From Alcaligenaceae bacterium CGII-47 (GTDB lineage Bacteria; Pseudomonadota; Gammaproteobacteria; Burkholderiales; Burkholderiaceae_B): a stretch of DNA of 64,000 bases. Both the position numbers and the translations under genes were made by a program. The notes below the pieces were generated by a model. The model was not told where the DNA came from, searched no databases, and was given only the letters and a program-made list of their open reading frames with translations. Each line of letters begins with the position of its first letter. The first letter of the stretch is position 1. Below are positions 56,371-64,000 of the stretch, piece after piece. Location: the NCBI GenBank assembly GCA_019166125.1, contig JAHTBO010000004.1:84601-148600 (forward strand), in the 5' to 3' direction.

Positions 56371-57531
56371 ATGACACAAGCTTTTGATTCTGAATATTTT
56401 TCCTGGGACACGCATAGCGATCCCAGCGTATTGAATTTGCGAGGCGATTGGACCCTTGATAACTATACCGTGCTGGGGGAGCAAATCGCGCGCTTTCATG
56501 CCGAGGACGTGGGTCCGGCGGCGCTGTCGGCTGACCGTGTCAACGGTGCGGGCGTCACGGCGTTGGATACGGCTGGCGCTTCGCGTTTGTTTGAATTGCT
56601 GGGATCAGACGAAACGCTCGCGCGTTCGCTCTCGACATTGCCCGCAGAGCGCGTTGCGCTATTGCAGGCCGTCGCGGTGGCTGTGGCACAGAACCGCACC
56701 GCCCCCCAACGCTCAGGGGCTAAATCGTCCCGCTTTGTCGCACTGTTGGGGCGCATCGGACTGCGCATCGAGGAGGTTTGGCGACAAAGCAGGATGTTGC
56801 TGGGGTTCATGGGCCTGACGCTAGAGGCGCTTGTGCGCAATTTGGTGCGTCCCGGGCGCTGGCGGATCACCTCGGTGGTTGCTCAAATCCAGGAAACAGG
56901 ATTGAACGCCGTGCCCATCGTGGCCTTACTAACCTTCATGGTGGGTGCCGTGGTTGCGTTTTTGGGCGCGACTGTTTTGGCTGATTTTGGTGCGACTGTC
57001 TATACAGTCAACCTTGTTGTTTTTTCGTTTTTGCGCGAATTTGCAGTATTGCTTACGGCGATCTTGATGGCAGGACGAACCGCCAGTGCCTTCACGGCCC
57101 AATTGGGATCCATGAAGGTCAATGAGGAGATCGACGCGATTCGCATGTTGGGGCTTAATCCGGTCGAGGTGCTGGTATTGCCACGCATCCTTGCCTTACT
57201 GGTATCGATGCCTCTGTTGACCTTCGTCGGGATGATTGCCGGCATATTGGGAGGCGTCGCGGTATGTGCTGTGGCGCTCAATATTTCGCCAACCATGTTT
57301 TTTGCGATTTTCAAAGAAGACATCGAGCTTCGACATTTTTTGCTTGGTATGGTCAAGGCGCCGATTTTTGCCTATGTTATTGCACTCATTGGTTGCCTGG
57401 AAGGCTTTAAGGTCTCGGGTAGTGCCCAGTCGGTCGGTGAGCACACGACCTCTGCTGTGGTGCAGACAATTTTTATCGTCATTTTGCTGGACGCGCTGGC
57501 AGCATTGTTTTTTATGGAGATGGGATGGTGA
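56371..57531 (+). CDS. MlaE/YrbE-family ABC permease with N-terminal STAS domain
   Basis: 386-aa permease of a Mce-type lipid transporter. Residues about 15-115 form a STAS-like domain (VLNLRGDWTLDNYTVL, VTALDTAGASRLFELL) akin to the separate MlaB protein. The rest is an MlaE domain with five to six helices (QETGLNAVPIVALLTFMVGA, AGRTASAFTAQLGSM, EEIDAIRMLGLNPVEVLVLP). ATG 56371 has no clear Shine-Dalgarno. It overlaps the ATPase gene by 7 bp. The operon should move phospholipids or other lipids between inner and outer membranes. Confidence 0.92.
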   Translation: MTQAFDSEYFSWDTHSDPSVLNLRGDWTLDNYTVLGEQIARFHAEDVGPAALSADRVNGAGVTALDTAGASRLFELLGSDETLARSLSTLPAERVALLQAVAVAVAQNRTAPQRSGAKSSRFVALLGRIGLRIEEVWRQSRMLLGFMGLTLEALVRNLVRPGRWRITSVVAQIQETGLNAVPIVALLTFMVGAVVAFLGATVLADFGATVYTVNLVVFSFLREFAVLLTAILMAGRTASAFTAQLGSMKVNEEIDAIRMLGLNPVEVLVLPRILALLVSMPLLTFVGMIAGILGGVAVCAVALNISPTMFFAIFKEDIELRHFLLGMVKAPIFAYVIALIGCLEGFKVSGSAQSVGEHTTSAVVQTIFIVILLDALAALFFMEMGW

Positions 57532-58334
57532 CTCCCCCCACGACCGTGCGCGGCGAAGCAATTATTCAGGTAGACAATTTGACGAATCAGTTCGGTGCTC
57601 ATGTGGTACACAAGGATCTGGATCTCGCGGTTTATCGCAAAGAGATCCTGGGTGTCGTGGGGGGCTCGGGTAGCGGGAAGTCCGTCCTGTTGCGTTCCAT
57701 CGTTGGGCTACAAAAGCCGGCCCATGGCAGCGTGCGTGTTTTCGGGCAGGATGCACTTGGGTTGGCGCCCGAACAGCGCTCGCGACTAGAACGCCGGTTT
57801 GGCGTCCTGTTTCAGCGCGGGGCACTGTTTTCGTCGCTGACGGTGACAGAAAATATCGCCATGCCTCTGATCGAACATGCTGGACTTGGCCGACCCGAAG
57901 CAGAGCATCTGGCCGGCACAAAGATCGCGCTTGCAGGCTTGCCGGCTGCTGCGGGCGATCAGTATCCCGCGTCGCTGTCCGGTGGCATGATCAAACGCGC
58001 CGCGCTGGCACGTGCGCTGGCGCTAGACCCGGAAATTCTTTTTCTGGATGAACCCACTGCAGGGCTGGATCCCATTGGCGCCGGCGCATTTGATCAATTG
58101 ATTCTTACCTTGCGCAATGCATTAGGACTGACCGTGTTCCTTGTCACCCATGATCTTGATACGCTCTATACCATTTGCGACCGGGTAGCGGTGCTTTCGG
58201 ATAAGCGGGTCCTCGTTGCTGACACCCTGCCGATCGTCGAGGCCACCGAAGACGCCTGGGTGCATGAATATTTTCATGGGCCGCGTGGGCGCGCCGCCAG
58301 CAGGGCAAGTCAACAGGCTGCGGAGGTCAAATAA
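57525..58334 (+). CDS. Mla/Mce-type ABC transporter ATP-binding protein
   Basis: 269-aa ATPase like MlaF. Walker A GGSGSGKSVLLRSIVG, Q-loop in VLFQRGALFSSLTVTEN, signature LSGGMIKRAALARAL (GGMIKR is the MlaF variant of the ABC signature), Walker B EILFLDEPTAGLDP and switch His in FLVTHDLDTLY. Start ATG 57525 lies within the permease gene, and it shares its last bases with the next start (TAATGG). It powers the transporter from the cytoplasmic side. Confidence 0.93.
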   Translation: MVTPPTTVRGEAIIQVDNLTNQFGAHVVHKDLDLAVYRKEILGVVGGSGSGKSVLLRSIVGLQKPAHGSVRVFGQDALGLAPEQRSRLERRFGVLFQRGALFSSLTVTENIAMPLIEHAGLGRPEAEHLAGTKIALAGLPAAAGDQYPASLSGGMIKRAALARALALDPEILFLDEPTAGLDPIGAGAFDQLILTLRNALGLTVFLVTHDLDTLYTICDRVAVLSDKRVLVADTLPIVEATEDAWVHEYFHGPRGRAASRASQQAAEVK

Positions 58335-59272
58335 TGGAACCGCGCGCGCATCATGTATTGATCGGTCTTTTCACCGTTATTGTCGCGGGCGCAGCCTTGT
58401 TGTTCGCCTTATGGCTTGGCAAGTCGTATAAGGATGTGGAGCTGCGGCATTACACCATCGTTTTCAACGAAACCGTGCGGGGCTTGTCCCGGGGCAGCGA
58501 TGTCCAGTTCAGCGGCATAAAAATTGGTGATGTCATCGATCTGTCACTGGATCCACAAGACCCCCGCAAAGTACGGGCACGTATCCGTGTCGAGGGTGCT
58601 ACGCCAATCCTGCAGGATACGCGGGCCAAACTGGTCTTGACAGGTATCACGGGCATCACGGTGATCGAGTTGAGTGGCGGAACGCCAGGCGGCCCACCGC
58701 TGCTTGGCCAGAACGGCGAAGACCCCATTATCGTGGCAACCCCTTCGGCCATTAACCAATTGCTTGCCAATAGCGATAACCTGATGGCAAACATTACTGA
58801 GCTGGTCATCAACGCCAAGGCGGTGCTGTCCCCAGAGACCGCGCGAAGTCTAAACAGAACTTTAGAATCGCTTGAAAAAGTAGCGGATGCAATGGTCGAC
58901 GAAAAGGACAACGTTTCTGCTTTATTACAGTCCCTGGTGGTGGCAAGCAAGCACGCCACGACCGCCTTGCAAGAAGCCTCGGCGCTGCTGCGCAAGACGG
59001 ATGCACTGGTACAGAATCAGGGGACCCACGCGCTTGATAGTGCACAGCGGGCGATGGCGTCGTTAGACAAAACGACGGCTAACATCAATGACATCGTGCG
59101 TCAAAATAAAGGGGCAATCAATGGTGGTTTACAAGGCCTGAGCGAAATTGGACCCGTCCTGCAGGAATTGCATCGTATGCTGGCCTCAATGCGCACGGTG
59201 ATTCGCCGTTTAGAAGAAAACCCGACCAACTATTTGTTGGGCCGAGAAAAAATTCAGGAATTTCAACCATGA
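58334..59272 (+). CDS. MCE-domain substrate-binding protein (MlaD family)
   Basis: 312-aa periplasmic protein anchored by one N-terminal helix (about residues 8-28). The MCE domain (about 38-115) has FNETVRGLSRGSDVQFSGI and VLTGITGITVIELSGG. A long C-terminal helical part (about 150-300) is probably a coiled coil or tunnel, longer than in E. coli MlaD and more like PqiB/YebT-type or PqiC-linked MCE proteins. Overlaps the lipoprotein gene by 4 bp. Confidence 0.92.
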   Translation: MEPRAHHVLIGLFTVIVAGAALLFALWLGKSYKDVELRHYTIVFNETVRGLSRGSDVQFSGIKIGDVIDLSLDPQDPRKVRARIRVEGATPILQDTRAKLVLTGITGITVIELSGGTPGGPPLLGQNGEDPIIVATPSAINQLLANSDNLMANITELVINAKAVLSPETARSLNRTLESLEKVADAMVDEKDNVSALLQSLVVASKHATTALQEASALLRKTDALVQNQGTHALDSAQRAMASLDKTTANINDIVRQNKGAINGGLQGLSEIGPVLQELHRMLASMRTVIRRLEENPTNYLLGREKIQEFQP

Positions 59273-59910
59273 GTATTGCTGTGTCTCGTGCAAAAAAAGT
59301 TCGCCGTGCCGGGCTGCTGATGACCGTGCTCATATTGTCAGCATGCTCGATCCTGCCCAAGCCGGAAACATTAGTAATCTATCAGCTTCCGGCGACGCCG
59401 CTGTCTACACAAACAGATACCGTGACATCGCATGCGCTGCCTTGGTCGTTGCGCGTCACGACGCCTTACAGCAGTCAGGTAATTGATAGCCAACGTGTGT
59501 TGGTTGTGCCAGAGGGCAGCCAGGTCAGCGCCTACAGCGGCGTTCGCTGGAGCGACCCGGCACCGGTCTTGGTGCGCAATCGGCTTGCCAGTGCATTTCG
59601 TGCCAATGGCCAGCTGAGCTCAGTCAGTATCGACCATAGCGGCATGGATGCTGATTTTGAACTGGGGGGCGACTTGGTGGCGTTCCAGGCCGTGTACCAG
59701 AATGGGTTTCCTATTGTGCGTATTCACTATGATGCATCGCTCTCGCAACCTGGCGCCAATCGCACTGTCGCCACCCACCGCTTCGAAGCGACCGAGCCCG
59801 TTCAAGGCAAAGACGCGCCCGAGGTAATCGAAGCGTTTGGCCGCGCGGCTGACCGGCTGGCCGGCGCAATGGTCGACTGGACACTACAGCATCTAAAGAA
59901 CGCTAAGTGA
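59269..59910 (+). CDS. ABC-type transport auxiliary lipoprotein (PqiC-like)
   Basis: 213-aa outer-membrane lipoprotein with lipobox LSAC (lipidated Cys26). The body matches the ABC_trans_aux/PqiC family: VIYQLPATPLSTQ, then RWSDPAPVLVRNRLASAFRA. In other bacteria such lipoproteins dock an MCE tunnel to the outer membrane. Here it takes the place of the MlaC/MlaA pair, neither of which is present. Last gene of the four-gene operon. Confidence 0.88.
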   Translation: MSIAVSRAKKVRRAGLLMTVLILSACSILPKPETLVIYQLPATPLSTQTDTVTSHALPWSLRVTTPYSSQVIDSQRVLVVPEGSQVSAYSGVRWSDPAPVLVRNRLASAFRANGQLSSVSIDHSGMDADFELGGDLVAFQAVYQNGFPIVRIHYDASLSQPGANRTVATHRFEATEPVQGKDAPEVIEAFGRAADRLAGAMVDWTLQHLKNAK

Positions 59911-59930
59911 ACACGCAACACCATTTCGTT

Positions 59931-59957
59931 GCACACATGGCACACATGGCACGCATC
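59931..59957 (+). repeat. 9-bp tandem repeat before the EamA gene
   Basis: CACACATGG occurs twice in tandem and a third degenerate copy (CACGCATCG) follows, in the 49-bp gap before ATG 59960. It occupies the place of the ribosome-binding site, which is otherwise not visible. Confidence 0.5.
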
Positions 59958-59959
59958 GC

Positions 59960-60847
59960 ATGAACGACCAGATTAAACGCGGCTCGTTAGAACTATCGGC
60001 CGCGATGGTGATATCTGGAACGATAGGCTGGCTCGTTCTGATCTCGGGGCAGCCTGTTTTAGATGTGGTGTTCTGGCGCTGCGTATTTGGGGCGGCGACG
60101 TTGCTGCTGGTGTGTGCGGCGATGGGGTTTCTGCGCCCCGGCTTGCTCACATGGGCGACGTTTTTATTGGCCGTGGTGGGCGGCATCGCGATCGTCGGGA
60201 ATTGGTTGTTGCTGTTTGCTGCGTATTCCCGGGCGTCCATCGGGATCGCGACGGCGGTCTATAACACGCAGCCCTTTATGCTGGTGGGCCTAGGTGCCTT
60301 GTTTTTGGGCGAGCGGATCACGCTGAATCAAATCATATGGTTGTTGCTGGCTTTTGTTGGCATGCTGGCCATTACGCAGTCGCACGCGACGCCAGTGTAT
60401 GGCGAGCCGGGCAGCTATCTTATCGGGATTGCCTTGTCCCTGGGTGCGGCGCTGCTGTATGCGCTGGCCGCGCTATGGGTCAAACGCCTGACGGGAACCC
60501 CCCCACATCTGATTGCATTGATTCAGGTCAGCGTCGGTGTGCTGATGCTGGCGCCTTTTGCGGATACGACCAGTTTGTGGGGCCAACCGACCTCTGCCTG
60601 GTTAAGCCTGCTGACCTTGGGTGTTGTCAATACCGGTGTGATGTATGTGTTGCTCTATGGGGGGATTCAAAAGCTGCCAACAGCCTTGACGGGTGCTTTA
60701 TCGTTTATCTACCCCATTGTCGCAATCTTGGTGGACTGGGTGGCGTTCGGGCATCGCCTGCAATGGCTGCAGTGGCTGGGCGTGGCGGCAATTTTGCTGG
60801 CGGCAGCGGGTATGCGCCAGGGTTGGTCCTGGCGCATGCGTCGCTAG
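59960..60847 (+). CDS. EamA-family (DMT) transporter
   Basis: 295-aa drug/metabolite transporter with ten predicted helices in two EamA repeats (about residues 10-135 and 150-285). The first has FWRCVFGAATLLLVC and AAYSRASIGIATAVYNTQPF, typical for the family; the second ends in ALSFIYPIVAILVDWVAFGH. Substrate unknown; family members export metabolites or amino acids. Convergent with the VOC gene, only 3 bp apart. Confidence 0.9.
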   Translation: MNDQIKRGSLELSAAMVISGTIGWLVLISGQPVLDVVFWRCVFGAATLLLVCAAMGFLRPGLLTWATFLLAVVGGIAIVGNWLLLFAAYSRASIGIATAVYNTQPFMLVGLGALFLGERITLNQIIWLLLAFVGMLAITQSHATPVYGEPGSYLIGIALSLGAALLYALAALWVKRLTGTPPHLIALIQVSVGVLMLAPFADTTSLWGQPTSAWLSLLTLGVVNTGVMYVLLYGGIQKLPTALTGALSFIYPIVAILVDWVAFGHRLQWLQWLGVAAILLAAAGMRQGWSWRMRR

Positions 60848-60850
60848 TTG

Positions 60851-61714
60851 TTAGTCGACTAAAGGTTGAACCAGCTCGGGCTTGCCCGACCAGCCCCAGG
60901 CTAATGAGGTGCGCGACACGCCAATCAGAACACCATTAAGCGCAGAGGGATGAATCCACAGCCCGTCTCGCTCTACTGGCGTATCGGTGCGACGTGTCCA
61001 ACGACATTTGTGCGTATCCAGTCGCGAAATAACATCCGCCAGATCGTTGGTTTGCACATAACACATGTACAGGCCATCCCCCTGTTTGGCTGAAAACCTG
61101 CCCATCGGATAGGCTGGGTCATGGGCTTCTGATAATTCAATGCGATCAAGATGCTCGTCATTGAACATGAGCAATGAGCCCTCGTAACCAAATCTGGGAA
61201 ACGTAATGCCGACGCGCTTATCCGCATTCAGGCCAAACAGATCCGTATAATGATCCGCGACCTCATGCCAGCTGGATTTCAACACGACGGTTAGTTCATA
61301 CAAAAATTCAATGGACGTCGGCTCGGTAGCAGCATGGGCCGGGTGGGGCGGGCTGACAACTAATGGCATCCCATACAATAAATCACCACCAATATAGATA
61401 CGTTGGTCGGCAAAAGTATGTTTAATACCCTTTGTATTGAGGTGTTCGACGAATTGATTCAACGTGGCTGTCGAGGCCCCGCCAAATAATAGGCCTTCCC
61501 CGTTTTTCTGAAGGCGGTCCTCGGTGATTCCGGGCCCGGTAGCTTGGCACAGTTCCACCCAGCTGCTGCCGATGGCCATTACTCTGACCTGGGCATTCAG
61601 ATAGGCGCTCTCGTAGTCATTGACCTTCGATGCGCCTAGAATGTTTTTATAATTAGCCTCTGCCTCATCCAGATTATTAACAGCCACCAATATACGATCT
61701 ATAGTGTTAAGCAT
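60851..61714 (-). CDS. VOC-superfamily (glyoxalase-like) protein
   Basis: 287-aa protein with two glyoxalase/VOC-type domains (about residues 1-120 and 130-260). The first starts MLNTIDRILVAVNNLDEAEA, a usual VOC opening; FLYELTVVLKSSWHEVADHY opens the second. Metal ligands cannot be assigned with certainty. ATG 61714 has AAAGG upstream and is preferred to TTG 61723. It follows the enoyl-CoA hydratase gene by 34 bp, so both are probably one operon in a catabolic pathway. Confidence 0.8.
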   Translation of the reverse strand: MLNTIDRILVAVNNLDEAEANYKNILGASKVNDYESAYLNAQVRVMAIGSSWVELCQATGPGITEDRLQKNGEGLLFGGASTATLNQFVEHLNTKGIKHTFADQRIYIGGDLLYGMPLVVSPPHPAHAATEPTSIEFLYELTVVLKSSWHEVADHYTDLFGLNADKRVGITFPRFGYEGSLLMFNDEHLDRIELSEAHDPAYPMGRFSAKQGDGLYMCYVQTNDLADVISRLDTHKCRWTRRTDTPVERDGLWIHPSALNGVLIGVSRTSLAWGWSGKPELVQPLVD

Positions 61715-61748
61715 AACGATCAACCTTTGTTTAATTCAATGTAAATAT

Positions 61749-62498
61749 TTAAGTACTCTTGGGGCTGCTTATTTTTCCTGTTGCCAGGATCGAGCCTTGG
61801 GTTTCCGCAGATGCCAGCTGCATGGCGAACATACGAACCTCGTTATCAAACGCGGTGTGGACGTGGGGCTGGGACCATTCCTCTAGCATTTGCTTGGTTG
61901 TGCGTACGCTGCTCTGGGGTAATTTGCTGATCAACTTTGCGGTCTCGCGTGCTTTATCCAGCGTGCTGTTGCTGGCCACGATTTCGGTGACAAGCCCCGC
62001 CTCATGCGCTTCTTTCCCATCAAAAAATCGCCCTGTAATTAACCAGTCGCGTGCTTTTCTGCGGCCTACAATGTGCTCTAGCAGATAGGTCGAACCGCCT
62101 TCCGGAGAGAGGCCCAAAGCAACAAAGGGCAGCCTAAAGCGGGTGTCTGCGGTGGTATAAACAAAATCACAATGCTGCAGGAGTGTTGCGCCGATGCCCA
62201 CGGCAACGCCTTCGACTGCGGCAATAACGGGTACGGATGATCTGCTCAGGGCACGTAGAAATTTCACGCCAGGCGAATCACCGGGTTCGCGTTTCGTTTG
62301 AAAGTCCTTTAGGTCTGCACCAGCAGTAAAACAGCCGCCGGCACCATAGAGGATGATGCTGCTACAAGACGCCTGACTACCATATTGTTGGAATAGCGTC
62401 TCTAGCTCATGATACATATCATGGCTGAGCGCGTTCTTTTTGTCGGGTCGATTGATACAGATCTCTAGGATTCCATCGTGGAAGCTTTTTTCAATCAT
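61749..62498 (-). CDS. Enoyl-CoA hydratase/isomerase family protein
   Basis: Crotonase-fold enzyme, 249 aa. Oxyanion-hole parts are visible in INRPDKKNALSHDMYHEL and GGCFTAGADLKDFQ, and AVEGVAVGIGATLLQHCDFV. One catalytic acid is expected in LGLSPEGGSTYLLEHIVG, where a Glu is present (residue E of SPEGG). ATG 62498 has a good AGGAG. It might hydrate or isomerise an acyl-CoA in the pathway served by the nearby transporter. Substrate unknown. Confidence 0.88.
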   Translation of the reverse strand: MIEKSFHDGILEICINRPDKKNALSHDMYHELETLFQQYGSQASCSSIILYGAGGCFTAGADLKDFQTKREPGDSPGVKFLRALSRSSVPVIAAVEGVAVGIGATLLQHCDFVYTTADTRFRLPFVALGLSPEGGSTYLLEHIVGRRKARDWLITGRFFDGKEAHEAGLVTEIVASNSTLDKARETAKLISKLPQSSVRTTKQMLEEWSQPHVHTAFDNEVRMFAMQLASAETQGSILATGKISSPKST

Positions 62499-62625
62499 CA
62501 AAAACTCCTATACCTTAAAAATATTAATAAAATTCACAACTTATACATCGGCTGTCTGGAAGCAAATGAGGTCCAGGTACGTTTGTGCTTATTGGAACTG
62601 CTTGCTTAGGGTTAAGACGTGATCA

Positions 62626-63276
62626 CTAGATCGGGTCAAGGTCGATGATTCGGCCGATACGAGCCGCCTCGGTTTTCAATATGGCAACGGCTTCGAGCTG
62701 CTGCTGCTCGGTTGTGAGGGCGTTTCGGATCGTCGAAATCCCAAGAGATAACGATCTGCCCCGGACACTGGGCATGGGCACCGCCAAAGAGAGTTGATTG
62801 GCGTGCTCGTATACCCGAGAGGTGTATTGCGTTGGCGCCTCGATGGATAAGGCTCGGCAAAGAGCGCTGTCTTGGGCCATTGTGCTGCCTATACGCAGGT
62901 TCTCTACCAGGAAATGCCGGATCTCTGAGCGCGCCACTGCGCGCCCGATGATGATGACCCGGTCCTCGAACCGTTCGCCGATGTTGGCAGTGCCAGCAAA
63001 TCGGTCTGCCAGCGCAGAAACGCTGGATTGAACCAGCTCTGAAATATTCGCGCTCTCTAGGGCGGCAAAGCCGATCTCTAGAACTTTTGCGGTGAGTCGC
63101 CAGCGTTCATGCTCGCGCTTGACGTAGCCCTCACCCTCTAGTGTGAGCAAAAAGCGCATCACCGTTGCCCGGGGCAATTCCGTCAATCTGGCCAGCTCGC
63201 TTACCGTTGGGCAAGGGTTAACCCTGAATTTTTGGAAAAGAAGTAGACATCTTTCGATAGAGCGATTATTCTTCAT
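62626..63276 (-). CDS. IclR-family transcriptional regulator
   Basis: 216-aa regulator, slightly shorter than the usual 240-270. N-terminal winged helix (about 1-60: NRSIERCLLLFQKF, TVSELARLTELPRATVMRFL), then the IclR ligand domain (ALADRFAGTANIGERFEDRVI, LSLAVPMPSVRGRSLSLGIS). It probably senses the pathway substrate. Divergent from the TAXI receptor gene. A direct repeat lies just before its start and overlaps its ribosome-binding region, suggesting autoregulation. Confidence 0.9.
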   Translation of the reverse strand: MKNNRSIERCLLLFQKFRVNPCPTVSELARLTELPRATVMRFLLTLEGEGYVKREHERWRLTAKVLEIGFAALESANISELVQSSVSALADRFAGTANIGERFEDRVIIIGRAVARSEIRHFLVENLRIGSTMAQDSALCRALSIEAPTQYTSRVYEHANQLSLAVPMPSVRGRSLSLGISTIRNALTTEQQQLEAVAILKTEAARIGRIIDLDPI

Positions 63277-63285
63277 TTGTGCTCT

Positions 63286-63313
63286 CTAGGTGGTTATAGT
63301 GTTCACTAGGTGG
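63286..63313. promoter_or_regulatory. Direct repeat, candidate IclR operator
   Basis: CTAGGTGG occurs at 63286-63293 and 63306-63313, 20 bp apart (two helical turns), and the following bases remain similar (TTATAGT / ATAGTAT). The repeats start 10 bp upstream of the IclR-type start codon, within the divergent intergenic region. Role is inference. Confidence 0.5.
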
Positions 63314-63386
63314 ATAGTATATCACGAGATGCCTTGTTGTGGAAGCCATCATTGATGCGTTAGACACGATATAAATGAACCCATTT

Positions 63387-63404
63387 CGGCGTCCTCGGAC
63401 GCCG
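63387..63404 (+). other. Stable hairpin in the leader of the TAXI receptor gene
   Basis: CGGCGTC-CTCG-GACGCCG, a perfect 7-bp GC-rich stem with a 4-nt loop, 46 bp upstream of the ATG. No T run follows, so it is not an intrinsic terminator. It may stabilise the mRNA or be an operator. Confidence 0.5.
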
Positions 63405-63449
63405 TGTGAACATGAGTACGCAGACTTATACAAAGTCAGGAGATAAGGA

Positions 63450-64000
63450 ATGAAGACAGTTTTAGACAATCTGATGCCAGGCAAATCCAAAAAGCTATCG
63501 CTTTTTGTTTTAGCTTTCATCTCGGCATTTCTGTTGGTGTCCACCGTCAACGCAGAGACACGCTTGAAAATCGTCACCGCATCACCAGGTGGCGTGTGGT
63601 ATTCGCTTGGCGCTCGGTATGCCCAACTGCTCGAGCAAAACATGAGTGACGTGATCGTGACAAGCGCCCAAGGCGGCTCGGTGCCTAATGCACGACAGGT
63701 CGATGCAGGCGAGGCAGATGTGGGGATCATCTACGCTGATTTTGCACAGAAGGCACGTGCTGGCGAAGCTCCCTTCCGGGATAAGCTAGAGAATCTCAGA
63801 ATTCTGGCGGCGATTGCCCCGGGGAAACTGCAGATTGCTGTCCCCGAAAAAAGCGACATCCACAACGTGCAGGATCTGAAAAACAAGCGTATCAACCCAA
63901 CCAAGATCGGCTGGGGCACACGTGACGTTGCAGAGATGGTTCTTAAGGAAGGGCCAGGCATCACCTTTGATTCGATCAAGGCCAATGGCGGGAATGTTTT
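63450..64000 (+). CDS. TAXI-family TRAP transporter solute receptor (5' part)
   Basis: Starts at ATG 63450 with an excellent AGGAGATAAGGA region and runs off the window without a stop. It has a signal peptide (charged KSKK, then LSLFVLAFISAFLLVSTV, cleavage near NAE). The mature part begins RLKIVTASPGGVWYSLGARY, the TAXI signature, and continues with GGSVPNARQVDAGEADVGII. Binds a small anionic solute in the periplasm for uptake by a TRAP permease expected just downstream. Divergent from the IclR gene. Solute unknown; TAXI receptors often bind glutamate or related acids. Confidence 0.92.
   Translation, partial: MKTVLDNLMPGKSKKLSLFVLAFISAFLLVSTVNAETRLKIVTASPGGVWYSLGARYAQLLEQNMSDVIVTSAQGGSVPNARQVDAGEADVGIIYADFAQKARAGEAPFRDKLENLRILAAIAPGKLQIAVPEKSDIHNVQDLKNKRINPTKIGWGTRDVAEMVLKEGPGITFDSIKANGGNV

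Overview
The window is a moderately GC-rich, densely coded chromosomal segment. It looks like a betaproteobacterium of the order Burkholderiales, probably close to the Alcaligenaceae (an inference from gene order and families, not a proven placement). The main clue is the block TPR protein - lolB - ispE - tRNA-Gln - prs - rplY - pth - ychF, a betaproteobacterial order. Outer-membrane systems (tamAB, Mla/Mce-type ABC transporter, lolB), a Coq7-type ubiquinone hydroxylase and a C-type haem-copper oxidase indicate a Gram-negative organism with aerobic or microaerobic respiration.

Layout. 1-5.9 kb: 3' end of an Mrp/ApbC Fe-S carrier, then tamA and tamB. 5.9-10 kb: dCTP deaminase, a large PLP amino-acid decarboxylase and a BaiN/HI0933-type flavoprotein. 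10-14.7 kb: gcvT-gcvH-gcvP behind a tandem glycine riboswitch that ends in a plausible intrinsic terminator. 14.7-22.4 kb: a 4-oxalocrotonate tautomerase, dbpA, an omega-amino acid:pyruvate aminotransferase divergent from a MocR/PdxR-type regulator, then folA, thyA, an MFS transporter and an OsmC-like protein on the minus strand. 22.5-26.7 kb: an unusual cbb3-type oxidase operon (CcoN with a long N-terminal extension, CcoO, a mono-haem membrane cytochrome instead of CcoP, a Sco copper chaperone, an unknown membrane protein). 26.7-27.9 kb: coq7 and a 525-bp intergenic region that appears to encode a structured small RNA.

27.9-37.4 kb is a surface-glycan locus: a WecA-like initiating transferase, a TviB/WbpO-type dehydrogenase, a TviC/WbpP-type epimerase, a MurJ-family flippase and three GT4 genes. 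The last of these is a double-length fusion of two transferases. No Wzy polymerase or ligase is present. 37.4-44.7 kb holds a NIT-domain chemoreceptor, a phosphomannomutase/phosphoglucomutase, a GlcD-type flavoprotein, hmgA and mutM. 44.7-52.5 kb is the conserved TPR-to-ychF housekeeping block.

52.5-56.4 kb interrupts that backbone with an apparent island remnant: a 58-codon fragment of a P4-type integrase with GGGGGT repeats before it, a cluster of short inverted repeats, a Fic protein with a damaged C-terminus, and an AlbA_2/ATPase regulator-like protein whose promoter overlaps a palindrome. 56.4-59.9 kb is a four-gene MlaE/F/D plus PqiC-like lipoprotein transporter, followed by an EamA transporter. 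60.9-64 kb holds a VOC protein, an enoyl-CoA hydratase and an IclR regulator on the minus strand, divergent from a TAXI-type TRAP solute receptor cut off by the window end. These four look like an inducible uptake and catabolism cluster.

No rRNA or CRISPR array was seen, and no complete insertion sequence. One tRNA gene is present. All readings were made by eye from the sequence; no database search or folding program was run.
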